From an uncultured Collinsella sp. (GTDB taxonomy: Bacteria; Actinomycetota; Coriobacteriia; Coriobacteriales; Coriobacteriaceae): DNA of 24,280 nucleotides. The position numbers were made by a program, and so were the translations under genes. The stretch spans positions 1 through 24,280 of the forward strand of contig CAAFGG010000021.1 in NCBI GenBank assembly GCA_900762325.1. The letters are read 5' to 3'. Shown piece after piece: positions 5,754 to 14,065 of the stretch (position 1 is its first letter; the number at the start of each line of letters is the position of its first letter). The notes beneath the pieces are model-generated. The model did no database searches and had not been told where the DNA came from. It saw only the letters and a program-made list of their open reading frames with translations.

Positions 5754-8114
5754 CTACACACGGCGCTTGAGCTGAGCTCCGCCTTCGCCGGGCATAAGAC
5801 GGCGAGCGTCGTAGACCGAATCGACACTGCTGATGGAAGCCAGCAGCGGATCCAGACCGCTCGCGTCCGAGATCTCGACCATAAAGCGCAGGGTTGCAAT
5901 ACCCTCGCGGTTGGTCGACGTGGCGGCAGAAAGGATATTACCGCCCGCATCGCCAATGGCAATGGTGACATCCTTGAGCAGGCCCATGCGGTCCAGGCAC
6001 TCGACCACGATCTCGACCTGGAAGAGGGTGTCGGCAGCGCCGTCCCACTCCACATCGATCATGCGCTCGGGATGTTCCATAAGACCCTTGACGTTAGGGC
6101 AGTTGGCACGATGCACCGAAACGCCGCGACCGCGCGTGATGAAGCCGACGATGTCGTCGCCCGTCACGGGGTTGCAGCAATGAGCCAGACGGACCAGCAG
6201 GCCGCTGTTGCTCTCGCCCTTGACGATAATGCCGTTACTGGCGCTCTTGCCGCGCTTTTGCGGCTTGCGGTTGGAGCCGCGAGCGGGCTGCTTCACGACC
6301 TCGGCGATAGCCTCGGCCTTGGTGAGCTGTTCCTCGGGCTTGGGGTCCAAGATTTGCTCGACCTTATTGCCCACAGCGCGCGGGGCAACCTTGCCGGCGC
6401 CGACGGCGGCAAACAGGTCCTCGAGCTGCTTGAAGTTAAACTGCTCCGCCACGGCGTTGAGTGCACGCGTCGAACGCGGCGTAGAAATGCCATAGCCACG
6501 CTTACGCAGGTCCTTGGCCAGCATATCGCGACCGGCGGCAGCGTCGTCGTCCTTGGTCGCAGCGGCAAAATAGCGGCGGATCTTTGACTTGGCGGAAGGT
6601 GTCTTAACGATCTTGAGCCAATCGCGCGACGGCTTGGAACTCTTGTTAGTCAGGATTTCAACGCGGTCGCCCGTCTTGATCTCGTGCGTGAGCGGAGCCA
6701 CCGCACCGTTGATTTTGGCGCCGACGCAATGGTTTCCCACCTCGGTGTGAACGGCATAGGCAAAGTCGAGCGGCGTGGAGCCGGCACGAAGCGCCATGAC
6801 CTCGCCTTTGGGCGTGAAGACAAAGATCTCCTGATCGAACAGATCGACCTTCAGCGAGTGCAGGTATTCCTTGGCATCGGTGATCTCGTCGGAAGCCGCC
6901 CAATCGAGCGAATGCTTGAGCCAGTTGATCTGGTCGTCCAAACGTTGAGCGTCATTGGTCTTGGAAGCAGACGATCCGCCCGACTTCTTATATAGCCAGT
7001 GGGCGGCAATGCCGTACTCGGCCTGCTCATGCATCTCGTAGGTTCGAATCTGAATCTCGAGCGGACGAGCCGTAGGGCCGATGACCGTCGTGTGGAGCGA
7101 CTGGTAGTTATTGACCTTGGGCATGGCGATATAGTCTTTAAAGCGACCAGGCATGGGGTGCCACAGCGTATGCACCGCACCGAGCGTGGAGTAGCAATCG
7201 CGCACCGAATGGGTAATAACGCGCAGCGCCACCAGGTCGTAGATCTCGGAGAACTCCTTGCCCTTGCGCTTCATCTTTTGGTAGATGGACCAATAGTGCT
7301 TGGAGCGGCCGTTGATCTGGAAGTCCTCCAGACCAATGCGGTTGAGTTCATCGGTAAGCGTCTTGATGGTCTCGGCAAGGTAGCGTTCGCGGACCTCGCG
7401 CGACTCAGCTACCATACGCGCGATGCGCTGGTAGGCATCGGGCTCCAGGTAGAAGAAGGACAGGTCCTCGAGCTCCCACTTAATAGAGCTCATGCCCAGG
7501 CGGTCGGCCAAGGGCGCGTACACGTCCATGGTCTCGCGAGCCTTAAACAGGCGACGATCCTCGCGCAGGGCTGCCAGCGTTCGCATGTTGTGCAGACGAT
7601 CGGCAAGTTTAACGATGATGACGCGGATGTCCTTGGACATGGCGAGGAACATCTTGCGCAGCGTGAGCGCCTGCTTCTCGTCCATGCTGTCGACTTCGAT
7701 GTTGGTGAGCTTGGTCACGCCATCGACGAGCTCGGCCACCGTATCGCCAAACAGGCCGGAAACATCGGTGAGCGAGGTCTCGGTATCCTCGACGGTATCG
7801 TGCAGCAGCGCGGCGCACACCACATCGCAGTCCATCTTGAGATCGGCCAAAATGATGGCAACCTCGACGGGATGGTTAATGTACATCTCGCCCGAGCGGC
7901 GCTTTTGGTTGCAGTGCTTCTCGGCGGCAAAGCAGTAGGCCTGCTCAACCTTAGAAAAGTCGTCCTCATTCATATATTTGAGGCACAGGCGCTCCAGTTT
8001 GTCGTAGCTGTCCGCCATAATCTCGGGCGGCAGCTCATCGGCATGCTTATAGTGCTCCATCTCCGAAAACGGCTGGAGGGTGGAATCATGGGCGGTACGG
8101 GCTGCGGCGTCCAT
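5754..8114 (-). CDS. rel: Bifunctional (p)ppGpp synthetase/hydrolase (Rel/RSH)
   Basis: This long-form RSH of 786 residues makes and degrades the stringent-response alarmone (p)ppGpp. Domains in order: an HD hydrolase with INHPVEV (about 80), HDTVED (H105, D106) and ADRLHN (about 171-176); a synthetase with GRSKHYWSIYQKM (about 269) and YDLVALRVI (about 292); a TGS domain (about 425-490). Further on are a cysteine-rich segment (AHCCNPVTGDD...CPNV) and a C-terminal ACT domain (about 710-786). Both catalytic sites look intact, so it is probably the main bifunctional Rel. The start has a modest GGGGA site. It begins 15 nt after the recJ stop, so the two genes are probably co-transcribed. Confidence 0.96.
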   Translation of the reverse strand: MDAAARTAHDSTLQPFSEMEHYKHADELPPEIMADSYDKLERLCLKYMNEDDFSKVEQAYCFAAEKHCNQKRRSGEMYINHPVEVAIILADLKMDCDVVCAALLHDTVEDTETSLTDVSGLFGDTVAELVDGVTKLTNIEVDSMDEKQALTLRKMFLAMSKDIRVIIVKLADRLHNMRTLAALREDRRLFKARETMDVYAPLADRLGMSSIKWELEDLSFFYLEPDAYQRIARMVAESREVRERYLAETIKTLTDELNRIGLEDFQINGRSKHYWSIYQKMKRKGKEFSEIYDLVALRVITHSVRDCYSTLGAVHTLWHPMPGRFKDYIAMPKVNNYQSLHTTVIGPTARPLEIQIRTYEMHEQAEYGIAAHWLYKKSGGSSASKTNDAQRLDDQINWLKHSLDWAASDEITDAKEYLHSLKVDLFDQEIFVFTPKGEVMALRAGSTPLDFAYAVHTEVGNHCVGAKINGAVAPLTHEIKTGDRVEILTNKSSKPSRDWLKIVKTPSAKSKIRRYFAAATKDDDAAAGRDMLAKDLRKRGYGISTPRSTRALNAVAEQFNFKQLEDLFAAVGAGKVAPRAVGNKVEQILDPKPEEQLTKAEAIAEVVKQPARGSNRKPQKRGKSASNGIIVKGESNSGLLVRLAHCCNPVTGDDIVGFITRGRGVSVHRANCPNVKGLMEHPERMIDVEWDGAADTLFQVEIVVECLDRMGLLKDVTIAIGDAGGNILSAATSTNREGIATLRFMVEISDASGLDPLLASISSVDSVYDARRLMPGEGGAQLKRRV

Positions 8115-8129
8115 CGAGGTCCCCTTCCC

Positions 8130-11100
8130 CTAGGCCCGCGGTACGATCGGGCGGTTAACTTTGGCTAGCATATCAGAAGCGCACGAATCGAGCGCCCAGC
8201 TCCGGAAAGCCGAAAACTCCATGCGCGAGCGCAAGCCCTCCAAATAGCGAATTGACCTGCTCAATTGCACGCGGCCGGGGTTTTCGGCCATCGCGATGCG
8301 ACGAGTGTCGTCAAACCCCGAAACGCGACAAAAACCAAGCTCTTCGAAGATTCCCAGGCCGCTTTCCACCGAGCGCTCGTCGACCGGCGTGCGAGCATCG
8401 ATGGCAAGGCACATCTGCGCGATGTCGATATCGCTCGCGCTAAAGGAATCGTCCCCGGTTTTGCCGCGGTTGGAGCGCCACATGGTCTGCAGCGCGCGAT
8501 AGAGCGTGACGAGCTCGTCGCGCTCGGGCGCATAGCAGTCGAGCAGGCGCTCGTTAATGCGGGCGTCGCGCGACGAATAGAGTAGATGGATCACGGCGGG
8601 TTGGCCATCGCGACCGGCGCGGCCGCTCATCTGGTTAAACTCAATGCCGCCAAACGGCATGTGATAGAGCACGACATGGCGAATATCGGGAAGGTTGACG
8701 CCCTCGCCAAAGGCGGATGTCGAGACGATGCAGCTGAGGCTGCCGTCTCGAAACGCCTCCTCTACGCGATGGCGGTCGGTGCGCGTAAGGCCAGCGTTAT
8801 AGAACGCGATACGGGTCGCACAGTCGGGAACGCGTTTGCGTAGTGTCTTGGCGAGCGCCACGGACTGGTCACGCGAGTTGACGTAAATGACGGTCTTCTC
8901 CCCCGTCGCCACGATCGACACCAAACGGTTCTCGCGGCTCGCAAGGTCGCGGTCGTCCTCGAGCTGCAAGTTCTCGCGCACGGTCTCGTCGACCACCGTG
9001 CGAGTGATCGGCAGCATGCGGGCAAGCTCGGCCACGACCGGAGCCGTCGCGGTGGCCGTCGCAGCCATAACGACCGGGTCGCCCAGGGCTTTGAGGATAT
9101 CAGGCATGTCGAGATAGGCGCTGCGGTCGCCGCCCTTGGCAAGGCCGGCGTGGTGCGCCTCATCGATAACGACAAAGCCGATGCGGCCCGAACGCGCGAA
9201 GCGGTCACGGTGGATAGACAGGAACTCGGGCGTCGTGAGCACGATACCGGTGCGGCCCGAAGCCAGGCCGGCGAACACGTCATCGCGCGCCGCCTCCACG
9301 GTCTCGCCGGTCAACACGCCGACGCCAATGCCGAGCGCGGCCATCGTCGACGAGAGGTGATAGGCCTGGTCGGCAACGAGCGCGCGCAGCGGATAGACAA
9401 AGATGCTCGCACGACCACGAAGAACCGCCTCGCGCGCGGCATGCACATGGAAGATGAGCGACTTGCCGCGCCCCGTTCCCATAACGGCCAGAACACTTTG
9501 GTGATCGGCCAGGGCATCGAGCGCCTCGACCTGCGCGCGGTGCGGCTGGTTCGAGCCTATAAAGCTATGGATAAGCGAGCGCGTCAGCTCGGTATAAGAA
9601 AGCTGGGCGAGTGTCTCGCGCTTACGCGACTCCAGGCGCAGGCCGGAATCCGCCGGCTGCACGCCACGACGAAGCTCGCATGCCGGATCGTCGACGCTGG
9701 GCAGCGTGGTATCGCGGACCAGAACATCCTTGATCATGAGCTTGGGCTTCACACGCCCCTGCCAATGCTCGGCAACGGCCTCGAACACCAAGTCGACAGC
9801 GCTATCGCAGTTGATGAGCTTATCGATTTGCGGCACGCGGAACATAATGGCCGGCACGCTCGCGGCGCCATCGGTCGCCACAAAGCGCATGTGCTCGCCG
9901 GTTTTGCCCACCACGGCGCGATCGCACATCGTCACGCCCTCGGCGGCCAGCAGCGGCACCTTGTTGCCCTGGCCAAACGGCTCAAGACGGGAAATCTGCT
10001 CTATAGTCTCGATATTCAGTTCGGAAAGGTCGACGGTAGCGGCAACCTCATCGGTGTCCTCAAAGTCCTCCGCAGGGAGCTCGGACAGCACGGCGGAAAG
10101 ACGGCGGCGGAACTCATCGAGCTTGGAGGCCTCAATGGTCACGCCCACGGCGCCCGCATGCCCACCGCGACGAATCAGCAGGTCGGAGCAGCGCTCGACG
10201 GCGTCAAACAGGTTGACCTTGCCCACCGAGCGACCCGAACCGCGCGCGATGCCGTCCTCGATCGAGAACAGCAGCGCCGGCACGTGATAGCGGTTGGTCA
10301 GACGGCTTGCCACGATGCCCTTGACGCCCTCGTGCCAGCCCTCGCCGCCCACGACGATTGCGCGGCCACCATCGTAGGTTTTCTCGACCTTTGCCATGGC
10401 ATCGCGCGTAAGCTCCGCCTCGATCTCGCGGCGCTGACGGTTGATCTCCTCGAGCTCGGCTGCCAGTGCGCTTGCTTCGATGGGATTGCGGGCAAGCAGC
10501 AGGTCGAGCGCCAGCTTGGGATCGGCCATGCGACCGGCAGCGTTTAAGCGGGGAATGAGCGAGAATGACAGGCCATCCGCCGTAATGCTCGAAAGGTCCG
10601 CCTTGGCGAGCGCGGCAAGTGCGATGTAGCCGGGACGGGCCGTCACGCGCATCTGCTGGATGCCCTCGGCGACCAGTGCGCGGTTCTCGGGCGTGAGCGG
10701 CATCATGTCGGACACGGTGCCCAGCGCCGCGACCTCGATTAGCGAACGCCAATACGACGGCTTGCCCAGGCGCTCACCCAGGACTTGCACCAGCTTGAGC
10801 GCCACACCAGCACCGGCAAGCTCGCGCGAGGGACCCTCGTTCTCAAGCTTAGGGTCGGTTAGGGGCACGCCCTGCGGCACCTGATCGGAGGGCTCGTGAT
10901 GGTCCGTGACCACCAGATCGATTCCCAGGCTCTCCAGATAGGAGACCTCCTCCTTCGCCGCGATACCGTTATCAACGGTCACGATCAGATTGGGTTGGGC
11001 GAGCTCGTTGACGCGGTCGAGCGCCGCGCGCGAAAGGCCATATCCCTCGTCAAAGCGGTGCGGGATGAATGGTGTGACATTGGCGCCAAACGTGCGCAGT

Positions 11101-11417
11101 GCCTCGGTCAACAGGCAGGTCGACGTAATACCGTCAACGTCAAAATCGCCAAAGACCGCGATGTGCTCGTGGTTGCGGATGGCACGCTCGACGCGGTCGG
11201 CAACGACCGACATGCCCGGGATAATGAGTGGGTCGGCCCAGTCGCGATCGAGCGAAGGTGTCAAAAACAGCTGGCCTTCCTCGATGGATGTAATGCCGTG
11301 TGCAACCATAATGCGCGCCACCAGCCCGGGTATGCCCAGGCCAGCCGAAAGCTCCTTTTCGAGCTCGGGGTTTTGCCGAGCGACCGCCCAGCGATGCGTC
11401 GTCTTAAGCGATGACAT
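8130..11417 (-). CDS. recJ: RecJ 5'-3' exonuclease fused to RecQ-like helicase
   Basis: The 1095-residue protein joins two enzymes. The N-terminal part (about 1-570) is RecJ, the single-strand-specific 5'-3' exonuclease. It has DFDVDG (91-95), TDHHEP (DHH about 172-174), SDMMPL, LNAAGRM (about 291), GGHAGAVG in DHHA1 (about 418) and EPFGQGN in the OB region. The C-terminal part (about 600-1050) is an SF2 helicase with Walker A MGTGRGKS (about 646-653), IDEAHH (about 751), ATATAT (motif III) and QMSGRAGRDG (motif VI, about 929-938), close to RecQ. The four-cysteine RecQ zinc site is not obvious. ATG 11417 is preferred because it has a GGTGG site and starts just before normal RecJ sequence; a GTG at 11462 would add 15 residues. 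The reading frame is open throughout, so this is a genuine fusion. Confidence 0.93.
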   Translation of the reverse strand: MSSLKTTHRWAVARQNPELEKELSAGLGIPGLVARIMVAHGITSIEEGQLFLTPSLDRDWADPLIIPGMSVVADRVERAIRNHEHIAVFGDFDVDGITSTCLLTEALRTFGANVTPFIPHRFDEGYGLSRAALDRVNELAQPNLIVTVDNGIAAKEEVSYLESLGIDLVVTDHHEPSDQVPQGVPLTDPKLENEGPSRELAGAGVALKLVQVLGERLGKPSYWRSLIEVAALGTVSDMMPLTPENRALVAEGIQQMRVTARPGYIALAALAKADLSSITADGLSFSLIPRLNAAGRMADPKLALDLLLARNPIEASALAAELEEINRQRREIEAELTRDAMAKVEKTYDGGRAIVVGGEGWHEGVKGIVASRLTNRYHVPALLFSIEDGIARGSGRSVGKVNLFDAVERCSDLLIRRGGHAGAVGVTIEASKLDEFRRRLSAVLSELPAEDFEDTDEVAATVDLSELNIETIEQISRLEPFGQGNKVPLLAAEGVTMCDRAVVGKTGEHMRFVATDGAASVPAIMFRVPQIDKLINCDSAVDLVFEAVAEHWQGRVKPKLMIKDVLVRDTTLPSVDDPACELRRGVQPADSGLRLESRKRETLAQLSYTELTRSLIHSFIGSNQPHRAQVEALDALADHQSVLAVMGTGRGKSLIFHVHAAREAVLRGRASIFVYPLRALVADQAYHLSSTMAALGIGVGVLTGETVEAARDDVFAGLASGRTGIVLTTPEFLSIHRDRFARSGRIGFVVIDEAHHAGLAKGGDRSAYLDMPDILKALGDPVVMAATATATAPVVAELARMLPITRTVVDETVRENLQLEDDRDLASRENRLVSIVATGEKTVIYVNSRDQSVALAKTLRKRVPDCATRIAFYNAGLTRTDRHRVEEAFRDGSLSCIVSTSAFGEGVNLPDIRHVVLYHMPFGGIEFNQMSGRAGRDGQPAVIHLLYSSRDARINERLLDCYAPERDELVTLYRALQTMWRSNRGKTGDDSFSASDIDIAQMCLAIDARTPVDERSVESGLGIFEELGFCRVSGFDDTRRIAMAENPGRVQLSRSIRYLEGLRSRMEFSAFRSWALDSCASDMLAKVNRPIVPRA

Positions 11418-11525
11418 AGGCGCCCACCCCCGATAGGGGCAGGTCGCCGCGATACCTCTCACGGTTCATAGCGATGAGTCCTCTGTGTATGCCCGCTTCG
11501 GCAGGCAGATCTGTTGAACGGATTT

Positions 11526-11531
11526 ATTATA
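11526..11531 (-). promoter_or_regulatory. Possible recJ promoter -10
   Basis: A consensus TATAAT occurs on the minus strand about 110 bp before the recJ start. The best upstream -35-like hexamer (TTGTGC) has only a 15-bp spacer. Just upstream is a small GGACG/CGTCC palindrome. No other plausible promoter was seen in the 275-bp gap between recJ and the divergent transporter gene. Confidence 0.4.
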
Positions 11532-11692
11532 CCGTGCAGCGCGGACGCACAACGTCCAGCACGCCGTGGTTTCGATAAACGAGGGCGGTAATAGCCTCGA
11601 AATAATCGAGCGTTTCAGCCACACGGACGCATGCGAGCGTCTAGCATATCCATTCAAAACGGGTTCATGAGCAAAGGGAGTCACAAGAGCAT

Positions 11693-12691
11693 ATGAAGCA
11701 ATGGGTTGGACTGGGCAAGTTTCTCGCGGGGCATATGCAGGTCATCGTTCCGATTTGCGTGGCGCTCGGCATGCTCTTTCCTCAGCAGATTGGCGTACTC
11801 AAGCCCATCGTTCCCACCTTGTTTGCTTTTATGACGTTTCAGGGTGCGCTCAGCAACACCTTTCACCAGGTAGCTGAGGTGTTCCGCCGTCCCCTGCATC
11901 TGATTTTGGCGTTATTTGTCTCGGCTGTGATCATCCCCATCGCGGCGTATGCCATGGGCTCACTGTTCTTTGGTTCCAATCCCAACCTTGTCTGCGGCAT
12001 CGTGCTCGAGTACAGCGTACCCGTGGCAGTCACTGCCTTTATGTGGATTAGCATGTTTGGCGGCAACGGCCCGCTCGCACTCACCATCATCCTGACGTCT
12101 TCGGTTATATCGCCCGTGACGATTCCGCTCACGCTCAAGCTCTTGCTGGGTGCCACCGTCTCGATCGATGTGCCGAGCATGATGCAGAACATGGCCTTTA
12201 TGATTGCCATACCCGCCGTGCTCGGTATCGTCATTAACGAACTCACGCGCGGCTGGGGTCATGAGAAACTCTCCCCCGTGCTTTCGCCCGCCTGCAAGTT
12301 CATGATGATGGTTGTCATTGCGTCCAACTCCACCGCCATGAGCGAGTACGTGCTGCACATGAACGCGGTGCGCCTGGAAGTCGCCCTCTTTATTTTGATC
12401 TTCGCCATCAGCGGCTTTGTCGTCGGTTTTCTGGTCGCCCGTGCGCTGCATCTGCCGTATAGCGAGACGACTACCATGTGCTTTACCTGCGGCATGCGCA
12501 ACATCTCTTCGGGTGCTGTCATCGCCACGCAGTATTTTCCCGGCGAAGTGGTATTCCCCGTCATGTGCGGCACGCTGTTTCAGCAGGTGTTGGCCTCAAT
12601 TATCGGGCATCTCTTTGAGCGCCTGACCGGCGAGGAACGCGCCGCCCAGCGCAAGCGGGTCGAGGCCGGCCGCGACGCCATGACACGCTAG
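11693..12691 (+). CDS. BASS-family transporter (bile acid:sodium symporter type)
   Basis: The 332-residue protein is almost entirely hydrophobic and has about nine or ten membrane helices. It shows the family's LFAFMTFQGAL opening region, the EYSVPVAVTAFMW stretch and the late CGMRNISSGAVIATQYFP motif with its unwound sodium-site helix. Members import organic anions with sodium. Characterised bacterial members carry bile acids, pantoate or pyruvate-like compounds, so the substrate here is open. It is transcribed divergently from recJ and converges on cutC, so it looks monocistronic. The ATG has GGGAG about 13 nt upstream and a closer AAGAG; the ribosome-binding site is therefore mediocre. Confidence 0.88.
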   Translation: MKQWVGLGKFLAGHMQVIVPICVALGMLFPQQIGVLKPIVPTLFAFMTFQGALSNTFHQVAEVFRRPLHLILALFVSAVIIPIAAYAMGSLFFGSNPNLVCGIVLEYSVPVAVTAFMWISMFGGNGPLALTIILTSSVISPVTIPLTLKLLLGATVSIDVPSMMQNMAFMIAIPAVLGIVINELTRGWGHEKLSPVLSPACKFMMMVVIASNSTAMSEYVLHMNAVRLEVALFILIFAISGFVVGFLVARALHLPYSETTTMCFTCGMRNISSGAVIATQYFPGEVVFPVMCGTLFQQVLASIIGHLFERLTGEERAAQRKRVEAGRDAMTR

Positions 12692-12760
12692 CTTGCCCGC
12701 GTTGTTCGCGCCCCGCCTTGTCGCCCAAGCATCTTAGGATGAACGTGCGAGCTATGTGGA

Positions 12761-13438
12761 CTACGCCTCTAACGGCACGATCTTGGTGCCATGCAGCTCG
12801 GAGACGCCAAGCGCTGCCGCTACGGCATCTCGGTTGGCCGTGGTAATGCCGCCGCCGGGAAGGATGGTCACACGGCCGGCCGCATACTCGACAAGACGCG
12901 ACAGGTGCTCCAGGTTGTCCTCAATCGGCGTGCCGGCCGCACCACCGTGCGTCAGGATGCGCGTAACGCCGCACTCGACAAGCGTGTCGATGGCATCGAG
13001 CTGAGCCTCGGGCGAAAGCTGGTCAAATGCCATATGGAAGGTAATGTCGACAGGCTCGCGCTTGCACTCCTCGGTCGCGCAGCCCGCAGCCATCACGAGG
13101 GCGCCAAGCATGAGCTCGTCGAGTGCCCATCCGCCAGCACAGGGTTTGCAGCAGCCAAAGACCAAGCCGTCAACGCCGGCGCTTACGGCAAGGCCCAAGT
13201 CCATCTCCATCATGCGCAACTCGTCCTGGTTGTAGTGAAAATCGCCGCCACGCGGACGGATCATGCACATCACCCGTGCATCGTGCTCGTGGGCATAGTT
13301 GGTCGTAGCGCTGATAGCGCCGGCCGAGGGCGTGGTACCACCGACGGCAAGGTTGTCGCACAGCTCAATGCGTCCCGCACCGGCCGCAATGGCCGCCGGC
13401 ACCCGCTCAAAGTTCTCGGCACAAAACTCGTACAGCAT
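12761..13438 (-). CDS. cutC: CutC family protein (copper homeostasis)
   Basis: The 225-residue protein is a CutC-type TIM barrel. Signature segments are YEFCAENFERV at the N-terminus, GRIELCDNLAVGGTTPS, MIRPRGGDFHYNQDEL, FHMAFDQ (usually HRAFD), RILTHGGAAG and ILPGGGITTAN. CutC was named for copper tolerance in E. coli, but its catalytic role is still unclear. The start at ATG 13438 begins directly with the family N-terminus and has a weak GGGGG site; the reading frame runs further upstream without a better start. It converges with the BASS transporter gene (69-nt gap, no clear shared terminator). Repeats lie just upstream. Confidence 0.93.
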   Translation of the reverse strand: MLYEFCAENFERVPAAIAAGAGRIELCDNLAVGGTTPSAGAISATTNYAHEHDARVMCMIRPRGGDFHYNQDELRMMEMDLGLAVSAGVDGLVFGCCKPCAGGWALDELMLGALVMAAGCATEECKREPVDITFHMAFDQLSPEAQLDAIDTLVECGVTRILTHGGAAGTPIEDNLEHLSRLVEYAAGRVTILPGGGITTANRDAVAAALGVSELHGTKIVPLEA

Positions 13439-13495
13439 AGATAGGCCCCCAAGGATGGCAAACGTTTTCCGATGGCATTGTCGCATGCCCCCATG

Positions 13496-13564
13496 AAGTT
13501 GCGGTGGAATAGGGACTCTTTTGACCTCCGATGCCCTCATTTAGTCCCTATTTCACCGCAACTT
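13496..13564. repeat. 69-nt inverted repeat upstream of cutC
   Basis: Arms 13496-13517 and 13543-13564 (22 nt each) pair with a single non-Watson-Crick position, a G-U wobble in plus-strand RNA. The loop is 25 nt. It lies 58 nt before the cutC start. The tidy long arms without coding function suggest a mobile intergenic repeat. Confidence 0.8.
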
Positions 13565-13601
13565 AAAGGGGTGCCGACCGAAATGGTCAGCACCCCTTTT
13601 T
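13565..13601 (+). terminator. Terminator-like hairpin upstream of padR
   Basis: AAAGGGGTGC (13565-13574) pairs with GCACCCCTTT (13590-13599), with a further GACC/GGTC stem inside, and is followed by Ts. It is symmetric, so it could work on either strand. No gene ends nearby on the plus strand; it may insulate padR from readthrough. Confidence 0.65.
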
Positions 13602-13613
13602 GCTGTATAGAAG

Positions 13614-13669
13614 TAGTCGTTGGGGACGTTCTTAAACGACTAGTCATTCAAGAACGTCCCCAACGACTA
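13614..13669. repeat. 56-nt inverted-repeat element, copy 1
   Basis: Perfect 20-nt arms (13614-13633 and 13650-13669; 21 nt if one flanking base pair is counted) surround a 16-nt loop that contains GACTAGTC. The arms include GGGGACGTTC. A second copy at 15040-15095 matches at 54 of 56 positions. The form resembles a REPIN-type element (two REP units head to head). Confidence 0.85.
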
Positions 13670-13678
13670 CGACAACTG

Positions 13679-13707
13679 TTGACATCATATACTATGTGTC
13701 ATATAGT
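13679..13707 (+). promoter_or_regulatory. padR operon promoter
   Basis: TTGACA (13679-13684), a 17-bp spacer and TATAGT (13702-13707) make the best sigma-70-type promoter in the window. It is 38 bp upstream of the padR start codon. Confidence 0.8.
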
Positions 13708-13726
13708 AGGTGTTGCACAGTATACT
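13688..13726. promoter_or_regulatory. Candidate PadR operator
   Basis: An imperfect inverted repeat pairs TATACTATGTG (13688-13698) with CACAGTATA (13716-13724), and AGTATACT (13719-13726) is itself a perfect palindrome. A shorter TACTAT/ATAGTA pair also flanks the -10. PadR proteins usually repress their own operons at such sites, so autoregulation is likely. The exact operator is inferred. Confidence 0.5.
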
Positions 13727-13744
13727 ACGAAAGGAGGTGTGCGG

Positions 13745-14065
13745 ATGGAGGCACAGATGAAGCGCGGCTTCCTCGAGGCCTGCGTGCTCGCGGCCGTCTT
13801 GGGCGAGGAATCCTACGGCTATCAGATCGTGAAGGACGTGCCCGCGAGCATGGGGCTCACGGAGTCCACGCTCTATCCGTTGCTCAAGCGCCTGGAGAAG
13901 GCGGGGTGCATCACGGCGCGCTCCGCCGAGCACAACGGGCGGCTGCGAAGGTACTACCGCATCACGGACACCGGGCATGAGCGTATCGCCGAGTTCCTAG
14001 CCGAATGGCCATCCGTGCAGGAGATCTACCGTTACGTGAAGGGGGCGCACCATGACGCGCGATGA
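13745..14065 (+). CDS. PadR family transcriptional regulator
   Basis: The 106-residue protein is a winged-helix DNA-binding regulator of the PadR type. It has MKRGFLEACVLAAVLGEESYGYQIVKD, the recognition-helix region LTESTLYPLLKRLEKAGCI, then the wing RRYYRITDTGHERI. It probably dimerises through its short C-terminal helix. The ATG at 13745 has an excellent AAAGGAGG at 7 nt spacing; the open frame extends further upstream but across the promoter. Its stop overlaps the start of the next gene by 14 nt, so the two are translationally coupled. PadR proteins paired with HAAS/DUF1700 membrane proteins often respond to envelope stress or antimicrobials, but the inducer here is unknown. Confidence 0.94.
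   Translation: MEAQMKRGFLEACVLAAVLGEESYGYQIVKDVPASMGLTESTLYPLLKRLEKAGCITARSAEHNGRLRRYYRITDTGHERIAEFLAEWPSVQEIYRYVKGAHHDAR

Noticed and set aside
11466..11684. Minus-strand ORF of 72 codons upstream of recJ
   Set aside because: It covers the likely recJ promoter, has no good ribosome-binding site and no recognisable sequence.
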